Shown: positions 16,717 through 25,423, numbered from the stretch's first letter. The stretch: 64,000 bases of DNA from Ardenticatenaceae bacterium (GCA_020634235.1 JACKCB010000001.1:1612001-1676000); one strand, 5' to 3'. Notes: generated by a model not told the origin, from the sequence alone. A program made the numbers and translations.

Positions 16717-17952
16717 ATGAGTGATCTGACCAATCCATTTGACGAAATGGAGATAGTGACTGCATTGCTAGTTGACGCTAATGAGCGAGGATATATCACC
16801 TATGATCAAATTCTAGAAGCGCTGCCAGAGATTGAAAATAACCTGCCGTTGCTTGAAGCTGTGCTAGAGGAAGTTCAATCCTCGGAGATCGTCTTGTACG
16901 AAAATGAAGAAGAAGCCAACGAACATCATGTGGCCGGTGCAATAGTCACTGGTGAAGAAGTTGACGATGACGATGATTTCGTCGTTGACGATGACGAATT
17001 TGACGGAGCCACCCACGAAGCGCCCTTGTTTGACTTGAGCAATGTCCCGATCGATGATTCGGTGGGTCTTTACTTCCGTGAAATGGGGCAGCAGCAGCTT
17101 CTGTCTGCGGAGGAAGAAGTGCAGCTGGCCAAAGAGATTGAAGCCGGCCGGGAAGCAGAAGTGGCCATTGCCAACGGCGTTACCTCGCTGGATGAGCTGG
17201 ATCAGTTGGTGTTGATTCGGGAAACCGGCGATGCGGCGCGGGCCCATCTGATCCGTGCTAACACCCGCCTGGTGGTGAGCATTGCCAAGAAGTATCGCGG
17301 CCGGGGGTTGCAGTTCCTGGACTTGATTCAGGAAGGCAACGTGGGTTTGATGAAGGCCGTTGAGAAGTATGATTACCGGCGTGGTAATCGTTTTAGCACG
17401 TATGCTACCTGGTGGATTCGCCAGGCTGTTACGCGTGCTCTGGCCAACCATGGGCGGACCATTCGTATTCCCGCCCATCTGGGCGGGCGGATTAGCAAGC
17501 TCTATCAGGTAGCGCAGGAGTTAGAGCAGGAGTATGGTCGCCAGCCAACGGCGGAAGAGATCGCCGAGTACATGGATTTGCCGGCCGACCGCGTTCGTTG
17601 GATGCTGCGTACCAGCCGTCAGCCCGTTCACCTGGAGCGTCCGGTGGGTGATGAGTCGGATGCGGAGCTGGGCGATTTCATTGAAGACCATGAAGCTCCG
17701 CCCCCGGTAGAGACGGTGGCCCAGAAGATGCTGACCGAGGAGATTGGCGAGATTCTGGACCAGTTGACACCTCGCGAAGCCCGGATTTTGCGTTTGCGCT
17801 ACGGTTTGCAGGATGGCGAATCACGGACGTTGAAGGAAGTAGGCGAGATGTTTGGCCTTTCGCGTGAACGTATTCGCCAGTTGGAAAAGGAGGCGCTGCG
17901 CAAGCTGCGCCATCCCAATTTTGCCGGCCATTTGCGCCAGTATTTGAACTGA
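16717..17952 (+). CDS. rpoD: Housekeeping-type RNA polymerase sigma factor (RpoD/SigA group)
   Basis: This 411-residue sigma-70 protein has a short region 1.1-like N-terminus followed by an acidic stretch (about 80-100). Region 1.2 (DSVGLYFREMGQQQLL), region 2 (DLIQEGNVGLMKAVEKYD, then the TYATWWIRQAV segment that melts the -10), region 3 (IRIPAHLGGRI) and region 4 with the -35-reading helix (LKEVGEMFGLSRERIRQLE) follow. The complete set fits a primary or primary-like sigma. GAGGAAGAGG lies about 12-20 nt before the ATG. It is monocistronic: its own promoter is upstream and a strong terminator follows. Confidence 0.95.
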   Translation: MSDLTNPFDEMEIVTALLVDANERGYITYDQILEALPEIENNLPLLEAVLEEVQSSEIVLYENEEEANEHHVAGAIVTGEEVDDDDDFVVDDDEFDGATHEAPLFDLSNVPIDDSVGLYFREMGQQQLLSAEEEVQLAKEIEAGREAEVAIANGVTSLDELDQLVLIRETGDAARAHLIRANTRLVVSIAKKYRGRGLQFLDLIQEGNVGLMKAVEKYDYRRGNRFSTYATWWIRQAVTRALANHGRTIRIPAHLGGRISKLYQVAQELEQEYGRQPTAEEIAEYMDLPADRVRWMLRTSRQPVHLERPVGDESDAELGDFIEDHEAPPPVETVAQKMLTEEIGEILDQLTPREARILRLRYGLQDGESRTLKEVGEMFGLSRERIRQLEKEALRKLRHPNFAGHLRQYLN

Positions 17953-17974
17953 GCGCCAGATTTTTCTGATGATG

Positions 17975-18004
17975 AAGCCCCTCTCGCTGAGGGGCTTTTG
18001 TTTT
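17975..18004 (+). terminator. Rho-independent terminator after rpoD
   Basis: AAGCCCCTC (17975-17983) pairs with GAGGGGCTT (17989-17997) around a TCGCT loop, followed by TTTGTTTT. Stem and T-run are textbook. Confidence 0.93.
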
Positions 18005-18081
18005 GCCTGAAGCGGGTAGAGATTAGGGACTGGATTGGTTGGGATGCCACAGGCGATTAGCCTACTCTCTCTTTCGTCGGG

Positions 18082-18087
18082 TATAAT
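18082..18087 (+). promoter_or_regulatory. -10 box 8 nt before the ABC-F gene
   Basis: A perfect TATAAT ends 8 nt before the ATG at 18096. No convincing -35 is seen (TTAGCC at 18057 with a 19-nt spacer is the best). The position implies a leaderless transcript. Confidence 0.55.
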
Positions 18088-18095
18088 GGCGTGCT

Positions 18096-20129
18096 ATGGC
18101 TGTTTTAACGACTTCCAACTTGAGCCAATCGTTTGGCGCGTTTGACCTTTTTACCGGCATTTCGGTGGGGATTCCCAACGATGGCAAGGTGGGACTGGTT
18201 GGCCCGAATGGGGTGGGCAAGACCACCCTGCTGTTGATCCTGGCCGGATTGAGCGTTGCCTCGGCCGGGAGCGTTTACGTGGCGCGCGGGGCGCGGATTG
18301 GCTATTTGCCCCAGGAATCGGCCGAGGCGTTTGAGAACCCACAACGGTCGGTTTACCAGGAGATGCTGGCGCTGTTTGAGGGACTGCGGGCTGAAGAGGC
18401 GCGGCTGCGGCAGATGGAAGAGGCGATGGCGTTGGGGGATGTATCGGAGGAGCTGCTGGCGCGTTACAGCGCGGCGCAGGAGCGCTTTGAGCTGGCCGGC
18501 GGTTATGATTATGAGCTGCGCATCCGCCAGGTGTTGGATGGGTTGGGGTTTGATCAGGCGAACTGGGATTTGCCGCTGGCCCATTTGAGCGGGGGGCAGA
18601 AGACGCGGGTGCTGTTGGCCCGGCTGCTGTTGGACCGGCCGGGGCTGTTGATCCTGGATGAGCCGACAAATCACCTGGACGTGGCGGCGATTGAGTGGCT
18701 GGAGAATGCGCTAACGGTGTGGAACGGGGCGGTTTTGGTGGTGAGCCATGACCGGTATTTCTTGGACAAGGTGGTGAACACCGTCTGGGAGATGAGTCGC
18801 ACGGGAATTGAGACGTACCGGGGTAACTACTCAGCTTATGTACAGCAGCGGTTTGAGCGGTGGGAGCGTCGTTATGAGGAGTTTCTGACGTTTCGTGAGC
18901 GGATGGAGAAGGAGTTGGATTATGTGCGGCGGAATATTGCCGGCCAGCGCACGCAGATGGCCAAGGGCAAGCTGAAACGGATTACGCGGGAGTTGAAGGC
19001 GGTGCAGGCGGTTGGCGTGCAGGGGGTGTTGGGCAAGCGTTGGGGGCAGATTACCAATGAGGTGGATTTGTCGCAGGATGATTGGGATGTGGCTCAGGTG
19101 ACCCAGGCAATTAAGGAGCTGCGCCCCCCGGCCGGGCGGCCACCGGAACTCAACCTCAATCTGAAGGCCCACCACCGCAGCGGCAACATTGTGCTGCGCA
19201 CCAGGGGGCTGCAAGTAGGCTACCCCGGCAATCCCCTCTTCCGGGCGGATGATATTGAGCTGACGCGCCTGGAGTGTGCGGCGCTCATTGGCCCTAACGG
19301 CACCGGCAAGACAACCTTTTTGCGCACCATTCTTGGGGAGCAGGACGCGCTGACCGGTGAGGTACAGTTGGGTGCGAGCCTGAAGCTGGGTTATTTTGCC
19401 CAGGCGCACGAAGGGCTGGACCCGGAAAAGACGGTGCTGGATGAGCTGCTTAACTTCCGCAATATGCCGGTGAGCGAGGCGCGCAGTTATCTGGCCCAAT
19501 ATCTTTTCCGGGGGGATGATGTGTTTAAGCGGGTGCAGATGTTGAGCGGTGGCGAGCGCGGCCGGCTGGCGCTGGCGCTGCTGGCGCTGCAGGGGGCCAA
19601 CTTCTTGCTGCTGGACGAGCCGACGAACCATCTGGATATCCCGGCGCAGGAGGTGCTGCAGGCGGTGCTGGAGCATTTTGAAGGGACGATCTTGCTGGTG
19701 TCGCATGACCGTTACCTGGTAGACCGGCTGTCGACGCAGATTTGGGAGCTGCGGGATGGGCGTTTATGGGTATTTGGCGACGATTACCAGGCGTTTTTGG
19801 CGGCGCGGGAGCGGACGGTGGCGGCGGCGAAGGAGGCGGCTGGGCAGCAGCGGATGTTGGTTACGACCCCGGCCGGGGACGGCGAGCGCAAACTGAGCAA
19901 GAACGAAGCGCGTAAACTTGAGCAGCGCGTAACCCGGCTGGAGGCCGACATTGTGGCCCTGGAACAGGCCCTGATTGACATAACCAACGCTCTACAGTTG
20001 GCCACGGCTGACCAGTCCTTTGACAAGATACAAAGCCTGAGCATAGAATACGCGGCCACAGAGGCACGCCTGGAATCATTGATGCAAGAATGGGAAGCAT
20101 TGGCACATGAGCATTCGTTGGCCGAATAA
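18096..20129 (+). CDS. ABC-F family ATPase (Uup/YdiF-like)
   Basis: Two ATP-binding cassettes lie in one soluble 677-residue chain, as in ABC-F translation factors. Cassette 1 has Walker A GPNGVGKTT (about residue 34), signature LSGGQ and Walker B LLILDEPTNHLDV. Cassette 2 has GPNGTGKTT, LSGGE and FLLLDEPTNHLDI. The linker between them is long and basic (about 240-320), and a coiled-coil C-terminus (about 600-677) follows, as in Uup types that bind DNA or ribosomes. No membrane helices are present, so it is not a transporter. Its end overlaps the coaE start by 23 nt. Confidence 0.94.
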   Translation: MAVLTTSNLSQSFGAFDLFTGISVGIPNDGKVGLVGPNGVGKTTLLLILAGLSVASAGSVYVARGARIGYLPQESAEAFENPQRSVYQEMLALFEGLRAEEARLRQMEEAMALGDVSEELLARYSAAQERFELAGGYDYELRIRQVLDGLGFDQANWDLPLAHLSGGQKTRVLLARLLLDRPGLLILDEPTNHLDVAAIEWLENALTVWNGAVLVVSHDRYFLDKVVNTVWEMSRTGIETYRGNYSAYVQQRFERWERRYEEFLTFRERMEKELDYVRRNIAGQRTQMAKGKLKRITRELKAVQAVGVQGVLGKRWGQITNEVDLSQDDWDVAQVTQAIKELRPPAGRPPELNLNLKAHHRSGNIVLRTRGLQVGYPGNPLFRADDIELTRLECAALIGPNGTGKTTFLRTILGEQDALTGEVQLGASLKLGYFAQAHEGLDPEKTVLDELLNFRNMPVSEARSYLAQYLFRGDDVFKRVQMLSGGERGRLALALLALQGANFLLLDEPTNHLDIPAQEVLQAVLEHFEGTILLVSHDRYLVDRLSTQIWELRDGRLWVFGDDYQAFLAARERTVAAAKEAAGQQRMLVTTPAGDGERKLSKNEARKLEQRVTRLEADIVALEQALIDITNALQLATADQSFDKIQSLSIEYAATEARLESLMQEWEALAHEHSLAE

Positions 20130-21276
20130 GAAGGTTGTTGGACTCACCGGCAATATTGCCACCGGTAAATCTACCGTTATGCGGTTGGCGGCCCAGCAGG
20201 GAGCGTTGACTCTGGATGCCGACAAGGTAGTGCATGAGATCATGGCTGATGATCCCAGTATGCAGGCGGCTATTGCTGTGGCTTTTGGGCCGGAGGTTCG
20301 CCGGGCGGATGGTTCCATTGACCGGGCCGCCCTGGCGGCTATTGTCTTTGGCGACCCGGAAGCACTGCGTGACCTGGAGAATATGATGCACCCGGCCGTG
20401 CGCCAGGAGATTTACCGGCGGGTTGATGCCAGTGATGCGGCGATCGTCTTCATTGAAGCGATAAAGCTGCTGGAGGGGGAGTTGGTGACGGTGTGTGACC
20501 AGGTTTGGGTTACCCGCTGCGCGCCGCGCCGGCAAATTGAGCGGCTGATGGTCTGCCGGGGGATGGATGACCAGACGGCGGCAATGCGGGTGAATGCGCA
20601 GGCACCGCAAGCGGAGAAGGTGGCCCGCGCCGATGTGGTGATTGACACCGATGGGACGATGGCGGATTCCGTTTTGCAGTTTGAGGCGGCCTGGGTTGGG
20701 CTGCTGGCCCGGCCGGAACCTGTGACCCCGGCCGGGGGGCTGCCCCCGGTGATCGACACGCCACCTGTGCCTGAGCCGCCGCCCGCTGTGCCAGAGGTGC
20801 TGGTGCGCCGGGCACGGCCTTCTGATATTCCGGCGATTTTGCTGCTTATCCACCGGGCCACGGAAGGTGCGGTAAGGCTGAAACGGGCTGATATGCTGAT
20901 GGCGCTGAGCGAACGAAGCTACCTGATTGGCCAGGTAGGCACGGAGATTAGCACGGTCCTTGGTTGGAACACAGACAGTACGACTTCGGCCTGTATTGAC
21001 CAGGTCTTTGTGCATCCGTTGCCGGCGGCGGCCTTGACGCTGCCGGCGGTATTGGCTGAAGTAGAGCGGTCGGCCAGCGAGCTCATTTGTGAGGTGGTGA
21101 TGGTGTTCTTGCCTTACGAGATGCCGGCCGAGGTGCGCCAGGTATTGGGCACGGCCGGGTATGAGCCGCGCGATAAGGAAAGCCTGCGCCGGGCGTGGCA
21201 GAAGGGTGTTGAGGATATGCAGCCGGAGGGTACGTATATTATGGCCAAAGTGCTGCGGGATATTCGGATTGCCTGA
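20107..21276 (+). CDS. coaE: Dephospho-CoA kinase fused to a GNAT-like domain
   Basis: Residues 1-~205 are CoaE, which phosphorylates dephospho-CoA in the last step of CoA synthesis: P-loop GLTGNIATGKST, DADKVVHE, and HPAVRQEIYRR. A normal CoaE ends near residue 200. Here a Pro-rich linker (about 210-235) leads to a further ~150 residues beginning VLVRRARPSDIPAILLLIH, the usual opening of a GNAT acetyltransferase domain, although a clear acetyl-CoA loop (R/QxxGxG/A) is not obvious. A CoA-making enzyme joined to a CoA-using fold is unusual. The start overlaps the ABC-F gene, so the genes are coupled. Confidence 0.87.
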   Translation: MSIRWPNKKVVGLTGNIATGKSTVMRLAAQQGALTLDADKVVHEIMADDPSMQAAIAVAFGPEVRRADGSIDRAALAAIVFGDPEALRDLENMMHPAVRQEIYRRVDASDAAIVFIEAIKLLEGELVTVCDQVWVTRCAPRRQIERLMVCRGMDDQTAAMRVNAQAPQAEKVARADVVIDTDGTMADSVLQFEAAWVGLLARPEPVTPAGGLPPVIDTPPVPEPPPAVPEVLVRRARPSDIPAILLLIHRATEGAVRLKRADMLMALSERSYLIGQVGTEISTVLGWNTDSTTSACIDQVFVHPLPAAALTLPAVLAEVERSASELICEVVMVFLPYEMPAEVRQVLGTAGYEPRDKESLRRAWQKGVEDMQPEGTYIMAKVLRDIRIA

Positions 21277-21334
21277 TGGTCGTTAATCAACTGACCGGCT
21301 GACGGACTGATAGACTGAGACGGGAGATTTTGTG

Positions 21335-21580
21335 ATGGCGGCATTGAAAAACTGGATTTTTAAGCACCCCAATTTGTCGGCCTGGTTTGTGTTGGCCTTG
21401 GGGATGGTGATTATTCTGGCGGTGGAGGCGCGTAGTGTGGGGTTGGAAGCGCTGCAATGGTTCTGGCTGATTGTGGTGACGGTGTTGGTGGCCGGGGCGT
21501 GTGTGTGGATTATTAGCTGGGGGGATGATGATGACGAATCGGGTGAGTCGGCTGGTGAGAAGAATGGGCCGGTGGGCTGA
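21335..21580 (+). CDS. Small membrane protein with acidic tail, 81 aa
   Basis: Two hydrophobic helices (about 14-32 and 38-61) are followed by an acidic tail (GDDDDESGE). GGGAG stands 8 nt before the ATG at 21335; a GTG three bases earlier is less likely. The stop touches the next start (TGATG), so it is coupled to the site-2 protease gene and may be its partner or substrate. No family is recognised. Confidence 0.65.
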   Translation: MAALKNWIFKHPNLSAWFVLALGMVIILAVEARSVGLEALQWFWLIVVTVLVAGACVWIISWGDDDDESGESAGEKNGPVG

Positions 21581-22686
21581 TGTGGTTAGATGATGCGGCT
21601 TCCCGGCCGGTGGACCTGGACCTTGTTGAAGCGCTGCGCCAGGCGACGGCGGACCTGTTTGAACTGACTGATACGACGCTTGACTTTCCGAAGGCGGGGC
21701 AGGTGCGTTTTCGGGGGGCGTTTCGGGTGGACCCGGCCGGGTGCTATGATGAGCTGCGGCGGCGGTTCGAGCGGTTGGGCTTTACGCCGGTGATCCGGGC
21801 GGACCATTCGCAGACGGCGCTGATTGCCATCCCGGTGGTGTTTGACCCGGCCCCCTCACGCTGGATTGTGAACCTGGTGCTGTTTGTGCTGACGATTGTT
21901 TCTACGCTGTTTGTGGGGGCGATCAGTGAGCCGAATTTTGTCTGGCCGGAGATATGGCGGGGCTGGCCGTTTAGCTTGAGCATTTTGCTGATATTGGGGG
22001 CGCACGAGCTGGGGCATTATTTTGCGGCGCGCTACCATAAGGTGGCGGTGACGCTGCCGTACTTTATCCCGATTCCGACGATTATTGGCACGATGGGGGC
22101 GTTTATTCAACTGAAAGCGCCGGTGAAGAACCGGCGGGCGCTGCTGGATATTGGCGCGGCCGGGCCGCTGGCGGGGTTGCTGTTTGCGGTGCCGATTCTG
22201 TTTATTGGCTTGATGACGTCGCCGGTGGGGCCGCTGCCCCCGGCCGGGTACACCCTGGAAGGGAACTCTATCCTGTACGCGCTGGCCAAGATCATCGTTT
22301 TTGGTCGTTTCCTCCCGGCCGGGGGGGTGGACGTGCAGCTAAACCAGGTGGCCTGGGCCGGCTGGGCGGGGCTGTTTGTTACCGGCCTGAATCTAATCCC
22401 CATTGGCCAGTTGGATGGCGGGCATGTGGCTTACGTGCTGTTTGCCAACAAAGCGCGGCGGCTTTACTGGCCGCTGATTGGTGGGCTGGTGCTGCTGGCG
22501 GTGCTGACGCAGACCTGGTCATGGACGCTGTGGATTTTCTTGCTGTTTATTTTTGGCCGGGTATATGCGGAGCCACTGGATGACGTGACGCCGCTGGACC
22601 CACGCCGCCGGGTGGTGGCTATTGTGGCCCTTATTCTGTTCCTGCTGGTGTTTGTGCCGATTCCGCTGCGGGTGGTGGGGTTGTAG
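21580..22686 (+). CDS. Site-2 protease family membrane metalloprotease
   Basis: A polytopic M50-type protease of 368 residues. The zinc motif HELGH is at residues 142-146 inside a membrane helix, and the third ligand region QLDGGH is at 278-283 (Asp279), the spacing seen in S2P enzymes. About seven hydrophobic segments are visible. The first ~95 residues form a soluble domain of unknown role rather than a PDZ domain. The family cuts membrane-embedded anti-sigma factors and similar substrates; the target here is unknown. It is coupled to the small membrane protein just upstream. Confidence 0.93.
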   Translation: MWLDDAASRPVDLDLVEALRQATADLFELTDTTLDFPKAGQVRFRGAFRVDPAGCYDELRRRFERLGFTPVIRADHSQTALIAIPVVFDPAPSRWIVNLVLFVLTIVSTLFVGAISEPNFVWPEIWRGWPFSLSILLILGAHELGHYFAARYHKVAVTLPYFIPIPTIIGTMGAFIQLKAPVKNRRALLDIGAAGPLAGLLFAVPILFIGLMTSPVGPLPPAGYTLEGNSILYALAKIIVFGRFLPAGGVDVQLNQVAWAGWAGLFVTGLNLIPIGQLDGGHVAYVLFANKARRLYWPLIGGLVLLAVLTQTWSWTLWIFLLFIFGRVYAEPLDDVTPLDPRRRVVAIVALILFLLVFVPIPLRVVGL

Positions 22687-23255
22687 CGACGGGCGAGATA
22701 AAGCGGGCCAGCCACACGAACAGCGCCAACAGCATGACTGAAATCGGCAGCAAGAGCACGACCAACGTGCAGTATGTTCAGGATTTGCATCAGCGGCAGG
22801 GGGCTGTTTATCTGGCGCACCAGGGTGAGATGGACAGTGCCATCACGAGTGATCTGCAAGCGAACCCGGTCCCAATGGCGCCATTCCTGAATCAGGGTCT
22901 CTTTGGCTTTGGCCTGTAATTTCGGCTTTAAGGCCAGCCGCTGCAACTGGCGATCCCAGTTGATGCCCAGGTTTTCAGTGTCGGCCGGCGCTTCGTAGAT
23001 GGGCATGAAAGAGCGGTGGGCCTGTTCGCGGAAGAGGTTCAGGTCGTGGCCAATGTTGATGAGTTCGGCCTGTTTCTGCCAGAGCGTGAACGGACCGTCG
23101 GGCAGGGCCAGATGGCGCAGTTGCGTAGTCCACTTTTCTGTGCCGCGCTGGTTGTCGAACTGATCCCGGCCGGGGTTTTCCAGCCACGGTGCCAGGTCCA
23201 GAAACAGGCTGACCAGCACCGTGCCCTGGGCGCTTAGCTCGCTGTCGCGAGGTGA
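22631..23255 (-). pseudogene. Frameshifted, N-terminally truncated membrane-anchored protein
   Basis: A minus-strand frame from about 23255 reads as credible protein (PWLENPGRDQFDNQRG, DLNLFREQAHRSF, WRHWDRVRLQITRDG) down to about 22770. There it turns to nonsense. The next frame at that point encodes a clean membrane helix (VVLLLPISVMLLALFVWLAR) and a short Pro/Ala tail ending at a TAA at 22631, overlapping the protease gene by 56 bp. One frameshift therefore splits a single-pass membrane protein. No start codon with a ribosome site is found upstream, where toxin-antitoxin DNA begins. Family unknown. Confidence 0.55.
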
Positions 23256-23321
23256 TTTTGTCCATGTATCTGGCGGAATAGTTGGTTTATGATTGGCAAA
23301 GCGAGTTGATTGGAGGTAAAG

Positions 23322-23546
23322 ATGACCCTGATTGAGCAAATTGAAAAATAGTTACGTGCTTTGCCAACGGAAAAATAGACCGAGGTGCTAGATTTCATCC
23401 TCTTTTTGCAGCAGCGTGCGGCGCTGTCGCCCCAGGCAAAGCGGCGCACCCTAAAAAAGCACGCAGCGTTTGGGGCATGGCCAGCGGGCCACATTGACGC
23501 GCTGGCGTATCAACAGGACATTCGCGCCGAGTGGGGGTCTGAGTGA
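23322..23546 (+). pseudogene. DUF2281-like antitoxin with two in-frame amber codons
   Basis: After TTGGAGG, an ATG at 23322 opens a 74-codon frame that reads like VapB/DUF2281 antitoxins (MTLIEQIEK, LRALPTEK, EVLDFILFLQQ). The frame is interrupted by TAG at 23349-23351 and again at 23376-23378. In related antitoxins both places usually carry polar residues such as Gln, so each TAG is one C-to-T step from CAG. The frame ends at TGA 23544-23546, overlapping the toxin start by 4 nt as in an intact module. TAG is used as an ordinary stop elsewhere in the window (moaC, for example), so readthrough is unlikely and a dead antitoxin is inferred. Confidence 0.65.
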
Positions 23547-23905
23547 TCGCTGTTTTCGACACCAATATTGTGATTGACGCCCTGAATGGCGTGGACGCGG
23601 CCGATGTAGAATATGGACGATATGACCGTGTTCTCATCAGCCGCATCACCTGGATGGAAGTTCTCGTTGGGGCGCACGGTGACGACGCTGAACTGCACGA
23701 TTTTTCGCAGAGCTACTTCGAGGTGAAACCGCTGAACGTGGTAGTTGCCGAAAGCGCCGTGCAAATTCGCCGGGCGCAGCGCATCCGCCTGCCCGATGCC
23801 ATTATTTGGGCGACAGCGCAAGTCAATGATGCCTTGTTGGTCACGCGCAATAGCAAAGATTTCCCGCCTGACCAGCCGGGGATCCGTTTGCCTTCCACCC
23901 TGTAA
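23543..23905 (+). CDS. vapC: PIN-domain toxin, VapC type
   Basis: The 120-residue PIN-domain ribonuclease has the expected acidic residues: Asp in FDTNIVIDAL near the start, Glu in WMEVLVG, Asp in RLPDAIIWATA and Asn/Asp in TRNSKDF. VapC toxins cut tRNA or rRNA and are held in check by the antitoxin encoded upstream. GTG at 23543 overlaps the antitoxin stop. The toxin frame is intact while the antitoxin frame carries two stops, so either the toxin is weak or not expressed, or another antitoxin covers it. Confidence 0.88.
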   Translation: MIAVFDTNIVIDALNGVDAADVEYGRYDRVLISRITWMEVLVGAHGDDAELHDFSQSYFEVKPLNVVVAESAVQIRRAQRIRLPDAIIWATAQVNDALLVTRNSKDFPPDQPGIRLPSTL

Positions 23906-24193
23906 CCAAGAGAAATCTGTCAGGTCTGGGCGGCCGCGTCATTTCTTTGTGGCCGGCGGGCCTTTGGCCGAAGCCTGCGCGGCTGTGGCGGCGGGCTGTG
24001 TGGTACCGGCCGGGAAACGGCGAAGCTGGTTGCCCTGGCGCGTGGCGAGATGTTATAATGCGGTCAGTTCTGGGGGCGTGGTGGTGGACGAGCCACATCT
24101 CTCCAATGCTTAAAATTCAGGCAGAGAGTTTCCCGCCCGGCCGGGGTTCGTTCAACACAGGATTATACGGCGGCTCCGAAGACTCCGCACCAT
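23906..24193. other. Intergenic region before the nuclease gene
   Basis: About 290 bp without a credible gene. It holds two CCGGCCGG palindromes (near 24007 and 24140), the last ones before a gap of about 4.3 kb, and a plus-strand promoter at 24030-24059. Base composition falls sharply from about 24090 onward. Confidence 0.5.
24030..24059 (+). promoter_or_regulatory. Promoter upstream of the putative nuclease
   Basis: TTGCCC (24030-24035), an 18-nt spacer and a perfect TATAAT (24054-24059). The next plus-strand gene starts 135-177 nt downstream, leaving a long leader. Confidence 0.5.
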
Positions 24194-25264
24194 ATGAATC
24201 CTTACTTCGTTAAAGGCGCAAACAATGTGGAGACAATGACAAAAACATATTGGCAAATAGCTGCTGGCTCTCTTGGAAGAAATTACGCTGGCTTGTTTCT
24301 GAAGTTTGGAATGGCATTCGTAGGTGGAGCAAAAGAAGTTTCCACAATGGCGGAAGTGTCAGTTGGTGATGTCGTTCTGCTGAAAATTGGTCGTTCGAAA
24401 GTCTTTGCTGTTGGAGAAGTGGTTACGCGGAACGGGAAACATCAAGGCAATGGGGACAAACCTTGGCTAAAGGATTTCGATGGGTGGGATCTTTCCGCTT
24501 ACTGTTATGTAGACTGGCGTGTGCCAGATTGTCCTGTTTTGACTAGTGCCCTGACTCGTGCAACCATCCAGAGAGTTCATAAAGCTGAACACAAACAAAT
24601 AGCGGATTCCTTGCTAAAGCTTACAGTCCAACCTTACGAACCAGAACCTCCTCCAACGGAATTAATTGATGACACTATCATTCTTGAGTTTCTAATCGGC
24701 GAAGGACTCAGACCATCGGCAGCGGACGAACTCACAAATACTTTCCGTAGAATACGTTTGCTTGCGGATTACTATTACAGACGAGGTTGCTGGGAAGACA
24801 TTCGAGAACATGAAACCAGATCGTTCTTAGTAGTCCCTCTGTTACTGGCACTTGGATGGGCAGAGCAACAAATCAAAATCGAACTACCTATCCAAAATGG
24901 AAGGGTGGACATTGCGTGTTTTTCTCGTACTTATCAGCGCAATAACAATGAATGCGTGTTAATTTTGGAGACAAAGGATTTCTCCTCCGGTTTGGATTAC
25001 GCTCCAGAACAGGCACACCGTTATGCAGAAGCTTTCCCATCCTGTCAAGTTGTAGTTGTGACAAACGGCTACTGTTATAAGACCTACATTCGTTCCAACG
25101 AGGGAAAGTTTGATCTAAAACCATCTGCCTATTTCAACTTACTGAGGCCGAAGGACAAGTATCCTCTTGATCCCTTAAACGTTAATGGAGCATTAGGAGT
25201 TCTGAAATGGCTTCTACCCAACAATGTTTCTTCATTAAGCTCACCTAACAACCCTTCCACCTGA
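24194..25264 (+). CDS. Putative modification-sensing nuclease: EVE-like plus PD-(D/E)XK domain
   Basis: The N-terminal part (about residues 15-130, TYWQIAAGSLGRNY, GDVVLLKIGRSKVFAVGEV) resembles EVE/PUA-like modules that recognise modified bases. The C-terminal part (about 195-345) resembles the N-terminal nuclease domain of type I restriction R subunits: RSFLVVPLLLALGW, then Asp239 in GRVDIACF and Glu259-x-Lys261 in LILETKDF, a PD-(D/E)XK active site. The inferred role is cleavage of modified foreign DNA, as in type IV restriction. No helicase or methylase is attached. The gene is clearly AT-richer than its surroundings, a sign of transfer. The start may instead be ATG 24236, with GGAG 3 nt before it. 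Confidence 0.68.
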   Translation: MNPYFVKGANNVETMTKTYWQIAAGSLGRNYAGLFLKFGMAFVGGAKEVSTMAEVSVGDVVLLKIGRSKVFAVGEVVTRNGKHQGNGDKPWLKDFDGWDLSAYCYVDWRVPDCPVLTSALTRATIQRVHKAEHKQIADSLLKLTVQPYEPEPPPTELIDDTIILEFLIGEGLRPSAADELTNTFRRIRLLADYYYRRGCWEDIREHETRSFLVVPLLLALGWAEQQIKIELPIQNGRVDIACFSRTYQRNNNECVLILETKDFSSGLDYAPEQAHRYAEAFPSCQVVVVTNGYCYKTYIRSNEGKFDLKPSAYFNLLRPKDKYPLDPLNVNGALGVLKWLLPNNVSSLSSPNNPST

Positions 25265-25394
25265 CACTGGCGCAAGTTCTTGGAGCGATTGCGTCTTGAT
25301 GATTGGCGAAGGCGTTGGTTGACCATGCCAACGCAACTGAACCGGGCGTCAGGGCTGCAATCTTATCTTGTTCCCTAAAAACTCGAAAAGGGCG

Positions 25395-25423
25395 TTTACA
25401 CGGTATCCGTGAAGATGTATAAT
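25395..25423 (+). promoter_or_regulatory. Promoter giving a leaderless higB transcript
   Basis: TTTACA (25395-25400), a 17-nt spacer and TATAAT (25418-25423); the ATG follows after 8 nt. There is no room for a ribosome site. HigA-type repressors normally bind over such a promoter. Confidence 0.72.

Noticed and set aside
22750..22950. Plus-strand frame of 61 codons over the frameshifted pseudogene
   Set aside because: No ribosome site or motif; the minus-strand reading is far more protein-like.
23322..23546. Genome-wide amber reassignment to explain the two TAG codons
   Set aside because: TAG ends several intact genes here (moaC, the RmlD-like gene, the site-2 protease), so a reassigned code is unlikely.
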